Source of the DNA: an uncultured Micrococcales bacterium
GTDB taxonomy: Bacteria > Actinomycetota > Actinomycetes > Actinomycetales > Microbacteriaceae
NCBI GenBank assembly: GCA_903909605.1
Contig: CAIVWH010000030.1
Location: forward strand, 39,091 to 103,090
DNA: 64,000 nt
Direction: 5' to 3'
Part shown: piece by piece, positions 10,195 through 20,280 of the stretch
Position numbering within the stretch: the stretch's first letter is position 1
Layout: the number at the start of each line of letters is the position of its first letter
Notes under the pieces: generated by a model
The model's database searches: none
What the model was told of the DNA's origin: nothing
Seen by the model: only the letters and a program-made list of their open reading frames with translations
Position numbers and translations under genes: made by a program

Positions 10195-12780
10195 ATGAAG
10201 CTACGCCTGACCCAACTTCTCGCCGCAGCGCTTACTGTGCTGTTCGGTGTCGTTGGGCTATCGGCTGTGCAATCACAATCTGCGGCCAGCGCCGCTGACG
10301 CCTCCCGCTTCGATCCGGGATTGATAATCAGCGACTCGGTGTTTTTCGACTTCGGTTCGATGAACGAGGCGGCGATTCAAAACTTCCTCGAAAGCAAGGT
10401 GCCGAACTGCAAGGCAATCGCAGGTCAGCCCAAGTGTCTGCGCGACTATGTCACTGACATCCCTGACACTGTTGGAACAGCAGGGCACTGCGCCAGCATC
10501 GCGGGGCAGCAAAATGTGAAAGCCTCGACGGTGATCTATCAGGTTGCTCGTGCCTGCGGAATTAATCCGCGCGTGCTGATTGTGCTGCTGCAAAAAGAGC
10601 AGGGTCTGGTTCAGGCAACTAATCCGAGCATTTACATGTACAACGCGGCCACCGGTTACGGCTGCCCAGACAGCGACCCATCAATCTGCGGAAAAGTTTT
10701 CTCGGGTCTGTTCAACCAGCTATACAAAGCAGCCGGTCAATTTCGCTGGTATGGAAACCCGGCATCGCCGTTTAGCCGACTCAAGGTTGGCAAGACCAGC
10801 AACATTTTGTACAGCCCGAATTCGTCATGCGGCAGCACCCCGGTGCTGATCAAGAGTCAGGCAACCGCAGACCTCTACTACTACACGCCGTACACCCCGA
10901 ACGCGGCTGCGCTCAAGAACCTCTATGGTTCGGGTGACTCGTGCAGCGCCTACGGCAACAGAAACTTTTGGCGCTTTTACAGCGACTGGTTCGGCAGCCC
11001 TCTCGGCGGTGGCTTTCTGCTCAAGAGCGCAACCTCTGCCGTCTACCTGATCGTCGATAACAACAAGTACCTGGTTTCTGACCCAGACCTAATCAAGGCG
11101 CTGAGCCCACTAGGGCCGCTCGGCACGATTTCGCAGGACTACCTTGACTCTTTCACCACGGCACCGAATTCTCTGAATCGGCTGGTCAAGGCAGTAACCA
11201 ACCAGTACTACTTCATTGATGGCGGCCAGAAGTACCCGCTCGCCAGCTGCAATCAGGCGATTGCCTTCGGTCTCGACTGCGGCACAGCCGTGCAGCTCAC
11301 CGCGAACCAGCTCTCCTCTCTGCCCACCGGCGGCCCGGTTACGCAACACGTTGGCGCAATCGACGGCACCGACTACTTCATCAATAACGGGCAGAAGCAA
11401 CAAATCCTGGATGCCTACTCGGCAACAGCCGCCGGTCTGAACCTAGAGCCGCTGAGCCCTGTGCAGATCACGGCATTCAGCTATTTGCCCTGGGGTGCTC
11501 CGATTGCAATCGACAAGTCGATGTTCTTGAACTCAACCACCGGCAACTACGACCTCTACGTGGGAGGGTTCAGCTACGAAATCGACAAGGCGCTCTATGC
11601 CGATGTGAACTTCGCCAAGTGGTTCACCATGTCAAAGAACTCGATGACCGCCGATGGCCTGAGCAAGATCAATTCCAACGTGACCGTCAAGCCGTTCGTG
11701 CTTGACGCCGCGGGTAACACCTGGATGATCACGGGTGATGGCCGCACCAAGGTGGTCGCTTCGGCAGATGTTGTCGACGACGCTCCTTTGGTTGCAGATG
11801 AGCTTTTGTCTGTCATCCCGATTGTTCCAACGCCGCTTACGTTGCCTGCCTTCGTGCAGTCTGCCAGCGACAAGCACATCTACTATCTCGATGCTGGGAT
11901 GCGCCGCCCAACCTATAGCGCCACTGACCGAGCAACACTCGCAACCGGTATGAGCTCGGCAGCCGTGATTCAGCTTTCGGCAAGCGCGCTCGCACAGATT
12001 CAATTAGGTCCTGCGATTTTCGCCCCTGGCGACGTGCTGCACTCCACCAAGTCGAACTTGAACTACTGGGTGACCTCGAACAGCACTCTCGCCAAGATTG
12101 CAACCAGCGCCGATGCCGCACAGTTTGGCCTTGCGAAAATCAAGCCGATTAACAGCACCGACCTTGGCGGCTATAACACCGCTGCGACTCTGGCAGGAGT
12201 AAAGGTCTCCTGCGGCGATCAGGTTCTGGTTGCGCTTGGCGGGCACTATTACCCAATTGCGGTCAGCGATGCATCGCACTACCCGGGAGCAACGCTCGCA
12301 CTCAGTGACATCGCCTGCGGCCAGTTGGCCAAAACTTCGGTTCAGTTCGGTCGATTCATTCGCACTCCAGATAAGACCTATTGGCTAATTCAAAAGGGCA
12401 AGCGTCGCGCATTTGCCACGGCTGCCAAATACGAGGCCTTGCGCACCGACATGCTTCCGGCGGTAGCCGTCGATGCAGCCTTCGCCGCCAAAATACCTGT
12501 TGGTCCTGCCGCTCCAGCCGTCTTGATCGAGGCCACCCCAACCCCGACAGCAAGCGCGACGGCCGCGCCTACCCCGACTCCAAGCAGATCTGCTTCGGCC
12601 AGCCCGAGCCCGAGCCCGAGACCCACTCCGACCGCTAAGCCCAGCAGCTACACGGTCGCCAGCGGCGATACCCTGACCACAATCGCGAACAAGTTCTCGA
12701 CCACCATCGCCGTTTTGAAGACGCTGAATGCACTGACCAGCGACAACATCAAAATCGGTCAGGTTTTGAAACTTCCATAG
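10195..12780 (+). CDS. Large secreted protein: N-terminal lysozyme/hemagglutinin-like domain, internal ~60-aa repeats, P/S/T linker, C-terminal LysM
   Basis: Signal peptide; [24 protein letters not shown]...; repeated modules with '[13 protein letters not shown]' / '[13 protein letters not shown]' / '[15 protein letters not shown]'; linker [34 protein letters not shown]-term [44 protein letters not shown] (LysM). Confidence 0.82.
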   Translation: MKLRLTQLLAAALTVLFGVVGLSAVQSQSAASAADASRFDPGLIISDSVFFDFGSMNEAAIQNFLESKVPNCKAIAGQPKCLRDYVTDIPDTVGTAGHCASIAGQQNVKASTVIYQVARACGINPRVLIVLLQKEQGLVQATNPSIYMYNAATGYGCPDSDPSICGKVFSGLFNQLYKAAGQFRWYGNPASPFSRLKVGKTSNILYSPNSSCGSTPVLIKSQATADLYYYTPYTPNAAALKNLYGSGDSCSAYGNRNFWRFYSDWFGSPLGGGFLLKSATSAVYLIVDNNKYLVSDPDLIKALSPLGPLGTISQDYLDSFTTAPNSLNRLVKAVTNQYYFIDGGQKYPLASCNQAIAFGLDCGTAVQLTANQLSSLPTGGPVTQHVGAIDGTDYFINNGQKQQILDAYSATAAGLNLEPLSPVQITAFSYLPWGAPIAIDKSMFLNSTTGNYDLYVGGFSYEIDKALYADVNFAKWFTMSKNSMTADGLSKINSNVTVKPFVLDAAGNTWMITGDGRTKVVASADVVDDAPLVADELLSVIPIVPTPLTLPAFVQSASDKHIYYLDAGMRRPTYSATDRATLATGMSSAAVIQLSASALAQIQLGPAIFAPGDVLHSTKSNLNYWVTSNSTLAKIATSADAAQFGLAKIKPINSTDLGGYNTAATLAGVKVSCGDQVLVALGGHYYPIAVSDASHYPGATLALSDIACGQLAKTSVQFGRFIRTPDKTYWLIQKGKRRAFATAAKYEALRTDMLPAVAVDAAFAAKIPVGPAAPAVLIEATPTPTASATAAPTPTPSRSASASPSPSPRPTPTAKPSSYTVASGDTLTTIANKFSTTIAVLKTLNALTSDNIKIGQVLKLP

Positions 12781-12790
12781 ACTGGAACCC

Positions 12791-13483
12791 ATGTCGACTC
12801 AGGTTGTAATCCTCGCTGCGGGAATGGGCACCCGCCTGGGTTCGCCGCTTCCTAAAACGCTCACCGTTCTTCGCGACGGCCGGTCAATCATGCAGCAGCA
12901 GTTCGACAACCTCACCAAGGCTTTCTCGATTGACTACCGACCAATGATCGTTGTCGGCTTCAAGCTCGAAGCGATCATGGAGCGCTTTTCAACCGCGACC
13001 TTCGTTTACAACGAACTGTTCGACCAGACCAACACATCCAAGAGTCTGCTCAAGGCCCTTCGGGCATCCGGCGATGGTGGAGTGCTCTGGCTCAATGGCG
13101 ATGTGGTTTTTGACCCAGAGGTACTCGAACGGGTCAAGCCTGCCATTGCCAACTCGCACTCATTTGTGGTGGTAAACACCTCGAAGGTTTCCGAAGAAGA
13201 AGTGAAGTACACCCTCGATGAGTCGGGTCACATCGACGAACTGTCAAAGGTGGTCGTTGGCGGGCTGGGCGAAGCGGTTGGAATCAACTACGTTGCCGGC
13301 CCCGACAAGGATGCGCTCATCCGACGTCTTGACGAAGCCGGCGACAACGACTATTTCGAACGCGGCATCGAGCTGGCGATTGAAAAGGATGGCCTAAAGT
13401 TCAAGGCCATCGACATCAGCGATCTTTACGCTGTTGAGATTGATTTCGCCGAAGACCTAGATCGAGCAAACGAACTCTTTTGA
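12791..13483 (+). CDS. Nucleotidyltransferase (sugar-phosphate / phosphocholine cytidylyltransferase-like)
   Basis: QVVILAAGMGTRLGSPLPKTL...GVLWLNGDVVFDPEVLERV. Confidence 0.85.
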   Translation: MSTQVVILAAGMGTRLGSPLPKTLTVLRDGRSIMQQQFDNLTKAFSIDYRPMIVVGFKLEAIMERFSTATFVYNELFDQTNTSKSLLKALRASGDGGVLWLNGDVVFDPEVLERVKPAIANSHSFVVVNTSKVSEEEVKYTLDESGHIDELSKVVVGGLGEAVGINYVAGPDKDALIRRLDEAGDNDYFERGIELAIEKDGLKFKAIDISDLYAVEIDFAEDLDRANELF

Positions 13484-14792
13484 GCACCGGCGTGCGAGGC
13501 TCTTGCAGCTCAAGCGTCTCAATCGGATCGTTCGCCTTTACGGCAAGCAAAATCAGCAACACCCAACCACCCTCGATCAGCATGCGGCTCTCGGTGAAGT
13601 TCTGCGCCAGCGTGCCAAAGAAGATCAGCATCGGCCAAAGGTAGAGCGGGTTGGTGTGCCTCACGCCTAGGCGCCAGAGCTTCACGAAGCTCACCGTGAT
13701 GAACCAAAGCAGCAGCAGAACTCCAAGGATGCCCACCTGCAACCAAACGTCTAGGTAGGCGTTGTGTGCCTGATAGTAGGGCACCTTGTCGAGCACGACC
13801 AGGCCGGCATAGGGCTTGACGCCTGGTACCCAGTAGCTCAGCCAACCCCATCCCTGCACCGGACGCTGCATGATCAAACCGAGCACCAGTTTCCAAATCT
13901 TGGTTCGGCCGGTCATGTCGGGGCTCTTGCCGATCCAACCGAACACTTCTTTGCGGTTGGCAAAAACCAGCACGCCGCCGAGAATTGCGATCGCCCAGGC
14001 CCAGCGGTAGGTGAGGTGCCTGGTGGCTCGGTCGCGACCTTCGACGCCGAGTGCGACAACGGCCGCAATCACGATGGCCAGAATCGCAAAGCTGATTCCT
14101 GCCGACTTTGCCAGCCAGAGCGTAAAGACGGTGGTCGCGATGCTCAGCAGGTAAATCCAGCGGTGGTTGGCATTGACGATGTATTCGATTGCAAAGATCA
14201 CGAGGCCAAGCATTGCGATGTATGCAATCAGGTTTGAGTTGCCGACGATTCCCTGGATGCGATCGCCGTCGAATAGGTGACCGCGAGTCCAGTAGAACGC
14301 CGGAGCTGGCGGCACGTTGCCCTTGTAGTTCTTGAAGATTGGCGCGATCGGGCCACGCACGAAGGCAGCGGCGACGAATTCGAAAAGGTAAGAACTGAGA
14401 AGGATGAACCGCAGGGTATTGCCGAATATTCTGAGCAGTTGTCGCCAATTGAACGAGCCGGCTAGGAACAAGGCAAAAAGTGTGGTCGCAAGTTGCGCGA
14501 AAGTCGCAAGCAATGTGAACGCGGTGTAGTTCGACCAAATTGCGCTCAGCGCCATCAGGGCTAACAGCAGAGTCAGCGGCAGCGGAACCTGGCGCAGGAT
14601 TCGGCGCGGCTCACTCTTTATAAAGAGGTAGGTGGTCCAGCCGAGAAGCAGAACAAGCAGTGCGCCCCAACCCCACCAGCCGACGGTGTACCGAACGGCG
14701 TCGCCGGCTAGCAGCGTGAATAGGCCGACGTAGGCGACACGACTGCTGAGTCTTTGCAGTCGAGCAGTGTCGGCTTTTTGCTGTGAGTTCAT
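13416..14792 (-). CDS. O-antigen ligase / polymerase (Wzy/WaaL) family membrane protein
   Basis: Many TM helices; GWGWLSYWVPGVKPY...YYQAHNAYLDVWLQVGILGVLLLLWFI resembles the O-antigen ligase HNxYLD...GxxG motif. 3' end overlaps the convergent upstream gene. Confidence 0.82.
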   Translation of the reverse strand: MNSQQKADTARLQRLSSRVAYVGLFTLLAGDAVRYTVGWWGWGALLVLLLGWTTYLFIKSEPRRILRQVPLPLTLLLALMALSAIWSNYTAFTLLATFAQLATTLFALFLAGSFNWRQLLRIFGNTLRFILLSSYLFEFVAAAFVRGPIAPIFKNYKGNVPPAPAFYWTRGHLFDGDRIQGIVGNSNLIAYIAMLGLVIFAIEYIVNANHRWIYLLSIATTVFTLWLAKSAGISFAILAIVIAAVVALGVEGRDRATRHLTYRWAWAIAILGGVLVFANRKEVFGWIGKSPDMTGRTKIWKLVLGLIMQRPVQGWGWLSYWVPGVKPYAGLVVLDKVPYYQAHNAYLDVWLQVGILGVLLLLWFITVSFVKLWRLGVRHTNPLYLWPMLIFFGTLAQNFTESRMLIEGGWVLLILLAVKANDPIETLELQEPRTPVLKRVRLLDLGLRRNQSQQRKDR

Positions 14793-14866
14793 GAATTCCT
14801 TAGCCCCTGGGGGCTTGCCCCAAGTCTATTGACTAGCCTTGACCCCGTAATCGAAAGGAAATCGGC

Positions 14867-16006
14867 TTGATTCGCAAAATCACCAACCAGGCATTGCCCT
14901 ACGGCTGGGGTTCGCACACATTGATACCCGACTTCTTCGGCATAACAGCAACCGGCTCTCCAATGGCCGAGATTTGGTTCGGCACTCATCCTGGTTCGTT
15001 GACTAGCGACCTCGAGCAAGCCGAGCGCAGCGTGCTCGACCTTCGTGAAGGTAAGCCGCTGAGCTTTTTGCTCAAGATTTTGGCTGCCGACAGCCCGCTT
15101 TCGATTCAGGTGCACCCGAGCAAGGCGCAGGCCGAGGCTGGCTTTGCCCGCGAAAATGCGGCTGGCGTTTCACTCGGTGCCGCTCACCGAAACTACAAGG
15201 ATGCGAACCACAAACCCGAGATGATTGTGGCCCTTACAGACTTTCAGGCACTCGCCGGTTTCAAAACCGCGCAGCAGATTCGTGAACTGCTAGAAGACAT
15301 TCGCTCCTATCCGGCCGCACCCGAGTTGCACGAGTCCGCCGCGCTTTGGGCCAGCCTGCTCGATGATTCATTGCGGGCCCTGATCTCGCATTTGCTCACC
15401 AACCGCGGCGAGTTTGGGCATTCTGGGGTGGCGCTCGCCGCGCTCGCGGAGTTTGACGGTCGCTTCGAGTTGGCGGCGAAGCTCGAGAAGATTTACCCGG
15501 GCGACCCGGGCATTTTGGTTGCGCTGCTGATGAATCAAATTTCTCTCAGCGCGGGTGAGGCGTTGTATTTGCCAGCAGGCATAGTCCACGCCTACCTCAG
15601 TGGTCTCGGCATCGAGATTATGGCCTCAAGCGACAACGTATTGCGAGGCGGGCTAACCCCGAAGCACATCGATGTGCCCGAATTGCTCGACGTAGTTAGT
15701 TTCGAGGGTGGCCCAGTCGATCTTGTGGTTCGGCAAAAGGTGGCCGAGGGGCTGGTTGAATTCAAGACTCCGGTTGACGACTTCGTGCTGTATCGCGTTG
15801 AACCGAGCGCAAACCATCTGCTTGCCGATGTTTCACTCGGCAGTTCCGCAATCGCCATTTGCACCGCGGGCGAAGTGGCGATCAGCAACAGCCTGGGCGA
15901 GCGTCAGGTGCTATCTCGAGGCGAGGCTGCCTACATCTCGGCAGATGCACGCCTGACCACCTTTGCCGGTGCCGGCACGCTTTTCGTCGGCGTCGGTCTC
16001 GACTAG
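14867..16006 (+). CDS. manA: Mannose-6-phosphate isomerase, class I
   Basis: TTG start; YGWGSHTLIPDFFG...EIWFGTHPG...LLKILAADSPLSIQVHPSKAQAEAGFARE...NYKDANHKPEM. Confidence 0.94.
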   Translation: MIRKITNQALPYGWGSHTLIPDFFGITATGSPMAEIWFGTHPGSLTSDLEQAERSVLDLREGKPLSFLLKILAADSPLSIQVHPSKAQAEAGFARENAAGVSLGAAHRNYKDANHKPEMIVALTDFQALAGFKTAQQIRELLEDIRSYPAAPELHESAALWASLLDDSLRALISHLLTNRGEFGHSGVALAALAEFDGRFELAAKLEKIYPGDPGILVALLMNQISLSAGEALYLPAGIVHAYLSGLGIEIMASSDNVLRGGLTPKHIDVPELLDVVSFEGGPVDLVVRQKVAEGLVEFKTPVDDFVLYRVEPSANHLLADVSLGSSAIAICTAGEVAISNSLGERQVLSRGEAAYISADARLTTFAGAGTLFVGVGLD

Positions 16007-16025
16007 TTAGTTGCGAGCCGCCGCG

Positions 16026-16985
16026 CTAACCGCGCGCTGCCCAGGCACTCTCGATGATGTCGTTCAGATTGTGCTTCGCGACCCAGCCCAGCTCATCCTT
16101 GATTCTTGAAACGTCTGCGCACAGGTAGGGCGGGTCACCAGCGCGACGAGCCTGCACGTCGACCGCGAAGTCGATGCCAGAAACCTTTTTGATTTCGTCG
16201 AGCACTTCGAAAACGCTTGAGCCGCTGCCGGTGCCAACGTTAAAGGTCGAGTACTTGCGATCATCACGGTTCAGATAGTCGAGCGCTGAGATGTGCGCCT
16301 GCGCGAGATCGAGAACGTGAACGTAGTCGCGAACGCATGAGCCGTCCGGGGTCGGGTAGTCATCGCCAAAGACAACGGGCGCCCTACCTTCTCGCAGTGC
16401 CGCGAAAACAATCGGCACCAGGTTCATCACCGCGGTGTCGGCCAGGTCATCCCAGCCGGCGCCGGCAACGTTGAAGTAGCGCAGGCTCGCACCGCGAAGG
16501 CCCCAGGCTCGCTGAGCATTGGCAAGCATCCACTCGCCGATCAGCTTGGTCTGACCATAGGGGTTGATTGGCTTGCAGTCGTAGTCCTCGCCGACAAAGT
16601 CTTCGGTCGGGATGCCGTAGGTCGCGGCGCTCGACGAGAAAACCAGCTTGCGAACATCCGAGTGCTGCATTGCCTCGAGCAGGTGAGCCATGCCCCCGAT
16701 GTTTTGCTCGAAATACCATTCGGGCTTGAGCACTGACTCGCCGACCTGTTTGCGAGCGGCAAAGTGAATCACCGACTCGACGCCGTGCTCTGCCATGAGG
16801 GCGGTTAGCTGCTCGGCGGCCCCCTCGGCCGCCAGGTCCAAAGTCACCAGGATGGCCTCGCCGATACGCTGGCTGACTCCACTCGAGAGGTTGTCGATCA
16901 CAACCACCTTGCGGCCCTGTTGCTGCAAAAGACGCACAACATGCGAGCCGATGTAGCCCGCCCCTCCGGTTACCAGAACAGTCAT
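16026..16985 (-). CDS. galE: UDP-glucose 4-epimerase
   Basis: MTVLVTGGAGYIGSHVVRLL...VFSSSAATYG...NPYGQTKLIGEWML...YFNVAGA. Confidence 0.95.
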   Translation of the reverse strand: MTVLVTGGAGYIGSHVVRLLQQQGRKVVVIDNLSSGVSQRIGEAILVTLDLAAEGAAEQLTALMAEHGVESVIHFAARKQVGESVLKPEWYFEQNIGGMAHLLEAMQHSDVRKLVFSSSAATYGIPTEDFVGEDYDCKPINPYGQTKLIGEWMLANAQRAWGLRGASLRYFNVAGAGWDDLADTAVMNLVPIVFAALREGRAPVVFGDDYPTPDGSCVRDYVHVLDLAQAHISALDYLNRDDRKYSTFNVGTGSGSSVFEVLDEIKKVSGIDFAVDVQARRAGDPPYLCADVSRIKDELGWVAKHNLNDIIESAWAARG

Positions 16986-17053
16986 AGGGCAAGGGTAGCC
17001 CCGAAACCGCGCCAGAAAGCCTCAGTCAGGGGTTGAGCCCCGATTTGGCGAAC

Positions 17054-17082
17054 TTGACACGAGCGAATAACATCGCTGTAAT
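17054..17082 (+). promoter_or_regulatory. Putative sigma70-type promoter upstream of whiB2-like gene
   Basis: TTGACA at 17054-17059, 17-bp spacer, TGTAAT at 17077-17082; overlaps inverted repeat AGCGA-N6-TCGCT (17062-17077) and palindrome GTAATTAC (17078-17085). Confidence 0.5.
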
Positions 17083-17139
17083 TACATGCAAGGAAGTATT
17101 CAATGGCGAGCGCTGCTCTGCCAGAACGGGGTAACACAG

Positions 17140-17442
17140 ATGGTCGAGCGGGGAACACCAGAGAACTGGTTTGTCGATCCAGTCAAGCTGGGCACTGCGG
17201 GCGCCTACAACGACGGCAGCGACGACCCACTGGCATGGCAGGGCGATGCCCTCTGTGCAGAGACCGACCCTGAAGCGTTCTTCCCTGAAAAAGGCGGCTC
17301 GACTCGTGAAGCCAAGAAGATCTGCGCACAGTGCGACGTAAAGGCACAGTGCCTCGAGTTCGCACTAAACATCGATGCACGTTTCGGAATCTGGGGCGGA
17401 CTCTCCGAGCGCGAGCGCCGCAAGCTTAAAAAGCGCGCGTAA
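17140..17442 (+). CDS. whiB2: WhiB-family Fe-S transcriptional regulator (WhiB2/WhmD-like)
   Basis: ALCAETDPEAFFPEKGGSTREAKKICAQCDVKAQCLEFALNIDARFGIWGGLSERERRKLKK: four Cys plus G[I/V]WGG. Start at 17140 (MVERGTPENW). Confidence 0.9.
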   Translation: MVERGTPENWFVDPVKLGTAGAYNDGSDDPLAWQGDALCAETDPEAFFPEKGGSTREAKKICAQCDVKAQCLEFALNIDARFGIWGGLSERERRKLKKRA

Positions 17443-17463
17443 ATCTTTGGCGGCATTTGCGCC

Positions 17464-20280
17464 ATGAAAAATTTCGTCTCAGCGTTGCTGGTAGTCGGTG
17501 ACGATAGCCAATTTCTTAGTCGCACCATCGAGTCGATCTCTAAACAACCGATTCAAGAACTAATCGTTGTCGACACATCCGTCGAGGGGCAGTCGGTTGA
17601 AAATCGCATCGTTGCAGATTTTGAAATCAAGTATGCGTCTGCACCAAAAACTTTTTACGGGCAGGCAGTCGCGCTCGCGGCTGGCGCGGCAAACCCCGAG
17701 GCAACCTGGCTCTGGTTGCTGCACGACGACAGTGCCCCGCTTCAAGATTCACTCACCGAATTGCTTTCGGTTGCCGAGGTTTCACCTTCGGCCGCAATCA
17801 TCGGGCCAAAGCAGGTCGACTGGAACAACCCCCGAGTCATTCGCCAGCTTGGCCTAACCCTGACAAAGCGCGGCAACCTATTTACCCGTGTCACCGGGGC
17901 GCTAGATCAGTCTCAACACGATGCAGATTCGGATGTGCTGGCAGTCGGCACTGCCGGTGCGCTCATCCGTCGCGAGGTCTTTGACCAATTTGGCGGCCTT
18001 GACCCGCGCATGCCGGCGCTGGCAGCAGACTTCGATTTATCGATGCGCGCTCGAGCGGCCGGGTTCCGCGTTCTGGTTGCCCCGCAGGCCCGTGTGGCGC
18101 ACGTGCTGCGCTCGATGGCCGGCCCCAAGACGGCCCTGCGCAAGGCGGAGATTCAGCTGCAGCTGTCATACCTGCCGCTTGGCTTTGCCCTCGCATACTG
18201 GTTCGGATTGCCGCTGACCACCTTGGTGCGACTGATTTGGCGGTTGGCCAACAAGCGACCAGATCGTCTACCCGGCGAATTAGCGGCCGGATTCTGGGGC
18301 TACTTCACGATTCTTGCGCGCCTGGCTTCGAGGCGGTCTGTCTCGGGTTCGGCCAGAAAGGCCATGCGAGTCTTGTATGCGACTTCGCAGCAGGTTCGAG
18401 ACGATCGGCTACGCGACATCGAAGCCGACGAGATCGAAGCTCGAGTTGAGGCACACGCGCAGCTTGCCGGTCGCGATGGCGACACCGAAACAACGACTGC
18501 TCAGATTTTGCTCGGGCAGGTTTCAAAGGCGAAGTCGTTTGTTGCCGGTGGAGGGCTGTGGTTCATCGCCACATTGCTCGCGGCATCTTGGAGTTTCTGG
18601 CCGACCGAGGTCGCGCTAGTCGGCGGCGGCACGATTCCACTATCGCAAAACTGGCTTGACCTATTTGCTCGTGCAGGCGCGAGTTGGCATCCAATTGGCC
18701 ACGGCTTTGTGGCACCGGCTGATCCTTTTGTCTGGGTGCTCACCGCACTCGGCGCTCTAACTTTCTGGTCGCCATCTCTTTCAGTTTCGATCTTCTTCTT
18801 CATCGCGAAGGCGCTTGCATTTGTTGCTGCCTACAAAGCCGCCTCGGTTTTCACTCGCAAATCCTGGGTGAGAAATGTGGCCGCCATCTCCTATGTGCTT
18901 TGGCCGACTTTTACGCTGACTCAGCAGCAGCTACGAATCTCGTCACTTGTTGCTATGGTCTTTGCGCCGTTCGTGGTTTACACGGTGGCGCGGGTGGCGC
19001 TGCTCGGCGCCGAGATTTCGGTGCGCACCAAGGCGCAAACCTGGAGCTGGGTTGCCCTGAGTGGACTATCGATTGCGGTGGTGGCCGCGGCAGCGCCGAA
19101 CACCATCCCGGTTATCGTTCTCGGTTTGCTATTGGTGTTTCTGCTGCGACCTCGCCGCTTCGGCTACCTGATCTGGACCGGCCTTCCGCTGGCCGCAATT
19201 TTTGCACCGTATGCCTTTTATCTTGCGGTTGGCATCGGCAGCCCGCTGGCAATCCTGGCCGACCCGGGGGTGCCGGTGGCCACCTCGGCAAACAGTTTCC
19301 TCGGGTTCATCCTCGGTGATTCGCAGCTGGGTCTGGGGCCAACCCTTGGTCTGGTCTTTGGCTCGGGCACAGTTTTCCTTGCGCTGCTCGGGCTGATTTC
19401 ACGCCGGTATGGCCGAATCGCCGGCCTCTTGGGCTTCGGGCTTCTGGCACTCGTGCTGGCCTGGGTTGTGGCTCACATCAGCTTTGTGGCAATCGGCATC
19501 GGTTCGGTGAACGCCGACAGGGTCAATGGCAACCCCTTTGCCCTTGAAGGCATCTGGTCACTCGCTCTAATTTGCGCGATCGCTGTCTGCCTGGATGCCC
19601 TGATGGTTCGAAGCGTCTTGCGGCTTTCGGTCATCGCAGTCTTGCTCGCGGTGATTGCCCCAGGGCTTGGGTTCGCGGTTCAGCACTCTGCTTCGGTTGG
19701 CAGTCACGTCAGCGCGCGGGTGATGCCTGCCCTAATCGACGCACAGGCGCAGGCCGGTTCTCAGGCTCAGGTCCTGATCATTTCCAAGTCTGGCTCTCGC
19801 TACACAGGCGAGTGGGTGCCGGCTAGCGGGGTTCAACTCGAAGACCTGAGCGTTGCATACCGGTTTGCGCTCTCGAAGGTCGAGAGTCAGTCGAAGAGTT
19901 ATGCCTCTGTTTCGACCCTGGTCGCCGATTTGGTTTCGGGCAACACTCCAGACCCGGCGGCGTTCAGCGAAAATCAAATTCAGTACGTGCTGGTGCCAAA
20001 CCCGAACTCGCTCGACGCAACCGCAATCAGCGCATCGCTTGATCAGGTGAGCAACCTGCAGGCCGCCGGGTTGACCGAGTACGGCAAGGTGTGGCGGGTG
20101 CAGAGTGATGCGGCTGTTGCAACGCCAGCAAAAGACAAGTCGCTTTGGTCGATCACCAAGTTGATTCAACTCGGTGTGCTAATCGGCTTCCTGCTTCTGG
20201 CAATTCCGACAACTTCGCGTCGCAAGCAGGCAACGGGTGCCGAGATATTTATTTACGACACGGATGAGGGTGACCAGTGA
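17464..20280 (+). CDS. Family 2 glycosyltransferase with large polytopic membrane domain
   Basis: N-term GT2 (LLVVGDDSQFLSRTIESISKQPIQELIVVDTS...LWLLHDDSAP...), then multiple TM helices and an extracellular C-terminal domain; adjacent to DUF5719 gene. Confidence 0.85.
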   Translation: MKNFVSALLVVGDDSQFLSRTIESISKQPIQELIVVDTSVEGQSVENRIVADFEIKYASAPKTFYGQAVALAAGAANPEATWLWLLHDDSAPLQDSLTELLSVAEVSPSAAIIGPKQVDWNNPRVIRQLGLTLTKRGNLFTRVTGALDQSQHDADSDVLAVGTAGALIRREVFDQFGGLDPRMPALAADFDLSMRARAAGFRVLVAPQARVAHVLRSMAGPKTALRKAEIQLQLSYLPLGFALAYWFGLPLTTLVRLIWRLANKRPDRLPGELAAGFWGYFTILARLASRRSVSGSARKAMRVLYATSQQVRDDRLRDIEADEIEARVEAHAQLAGRDGDTETTTAQILLGQVSKAKSFVAGGGLWFIATLLAASWSFWPTEVALVGGGTIPLSQNWLDLFARAGASWHPIGHGFVAPADPFVWVLTALGALTFWSPSLSVSIFFFIAKALAFVAAYKAASVFTRKSWVRNVAAISYVLWPTFTLTQQQLRISSLVAMVFAPFVVYTVARVALLGAEISVRTKAQTWSWVALSGLSIAVVAAAAPNTIPVIVLGLLLVFLLRPRRFGYLIWTGLPLAAIFAPYAFYLAVGIGSPLAILADPGVPVATSANSFLGFILGDSQLGLGPTLGLVFGSGTVFLALLGLISRRYGRIAGLLGFGLLALVLAWVVAHISFVAIGIGSVNADRVNGNPFALEGIWSLALICAIAVCLDALMVRSVLRLSVIAVLLAVIAPGLGFAVQHSASVGSHVSARVMPALIDAQAQAGSQAQVLIISKSGSRYTGEWVPASGVQLEDLSVAYRFALSKVESQSKSYASVSTLVADLVSGNTPDPAAFSENQIQYVLVPNPNSLDATAISASLDQVSNLQAAGLTEYGKVWRVQSDAAVATPAKDKSLWSITKLIQLGVLIGFLLLAIPTTSRRKQATGAEIFIYDTDEGDQ

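Noticed and set aside
13519-14538. 339-aa minus-strand ORF
   Set aside because: Out-of-frame shadow of the O-antigen ligase-like gene (13416-14792), Arg/His/Pro-rich and without TM pattern.
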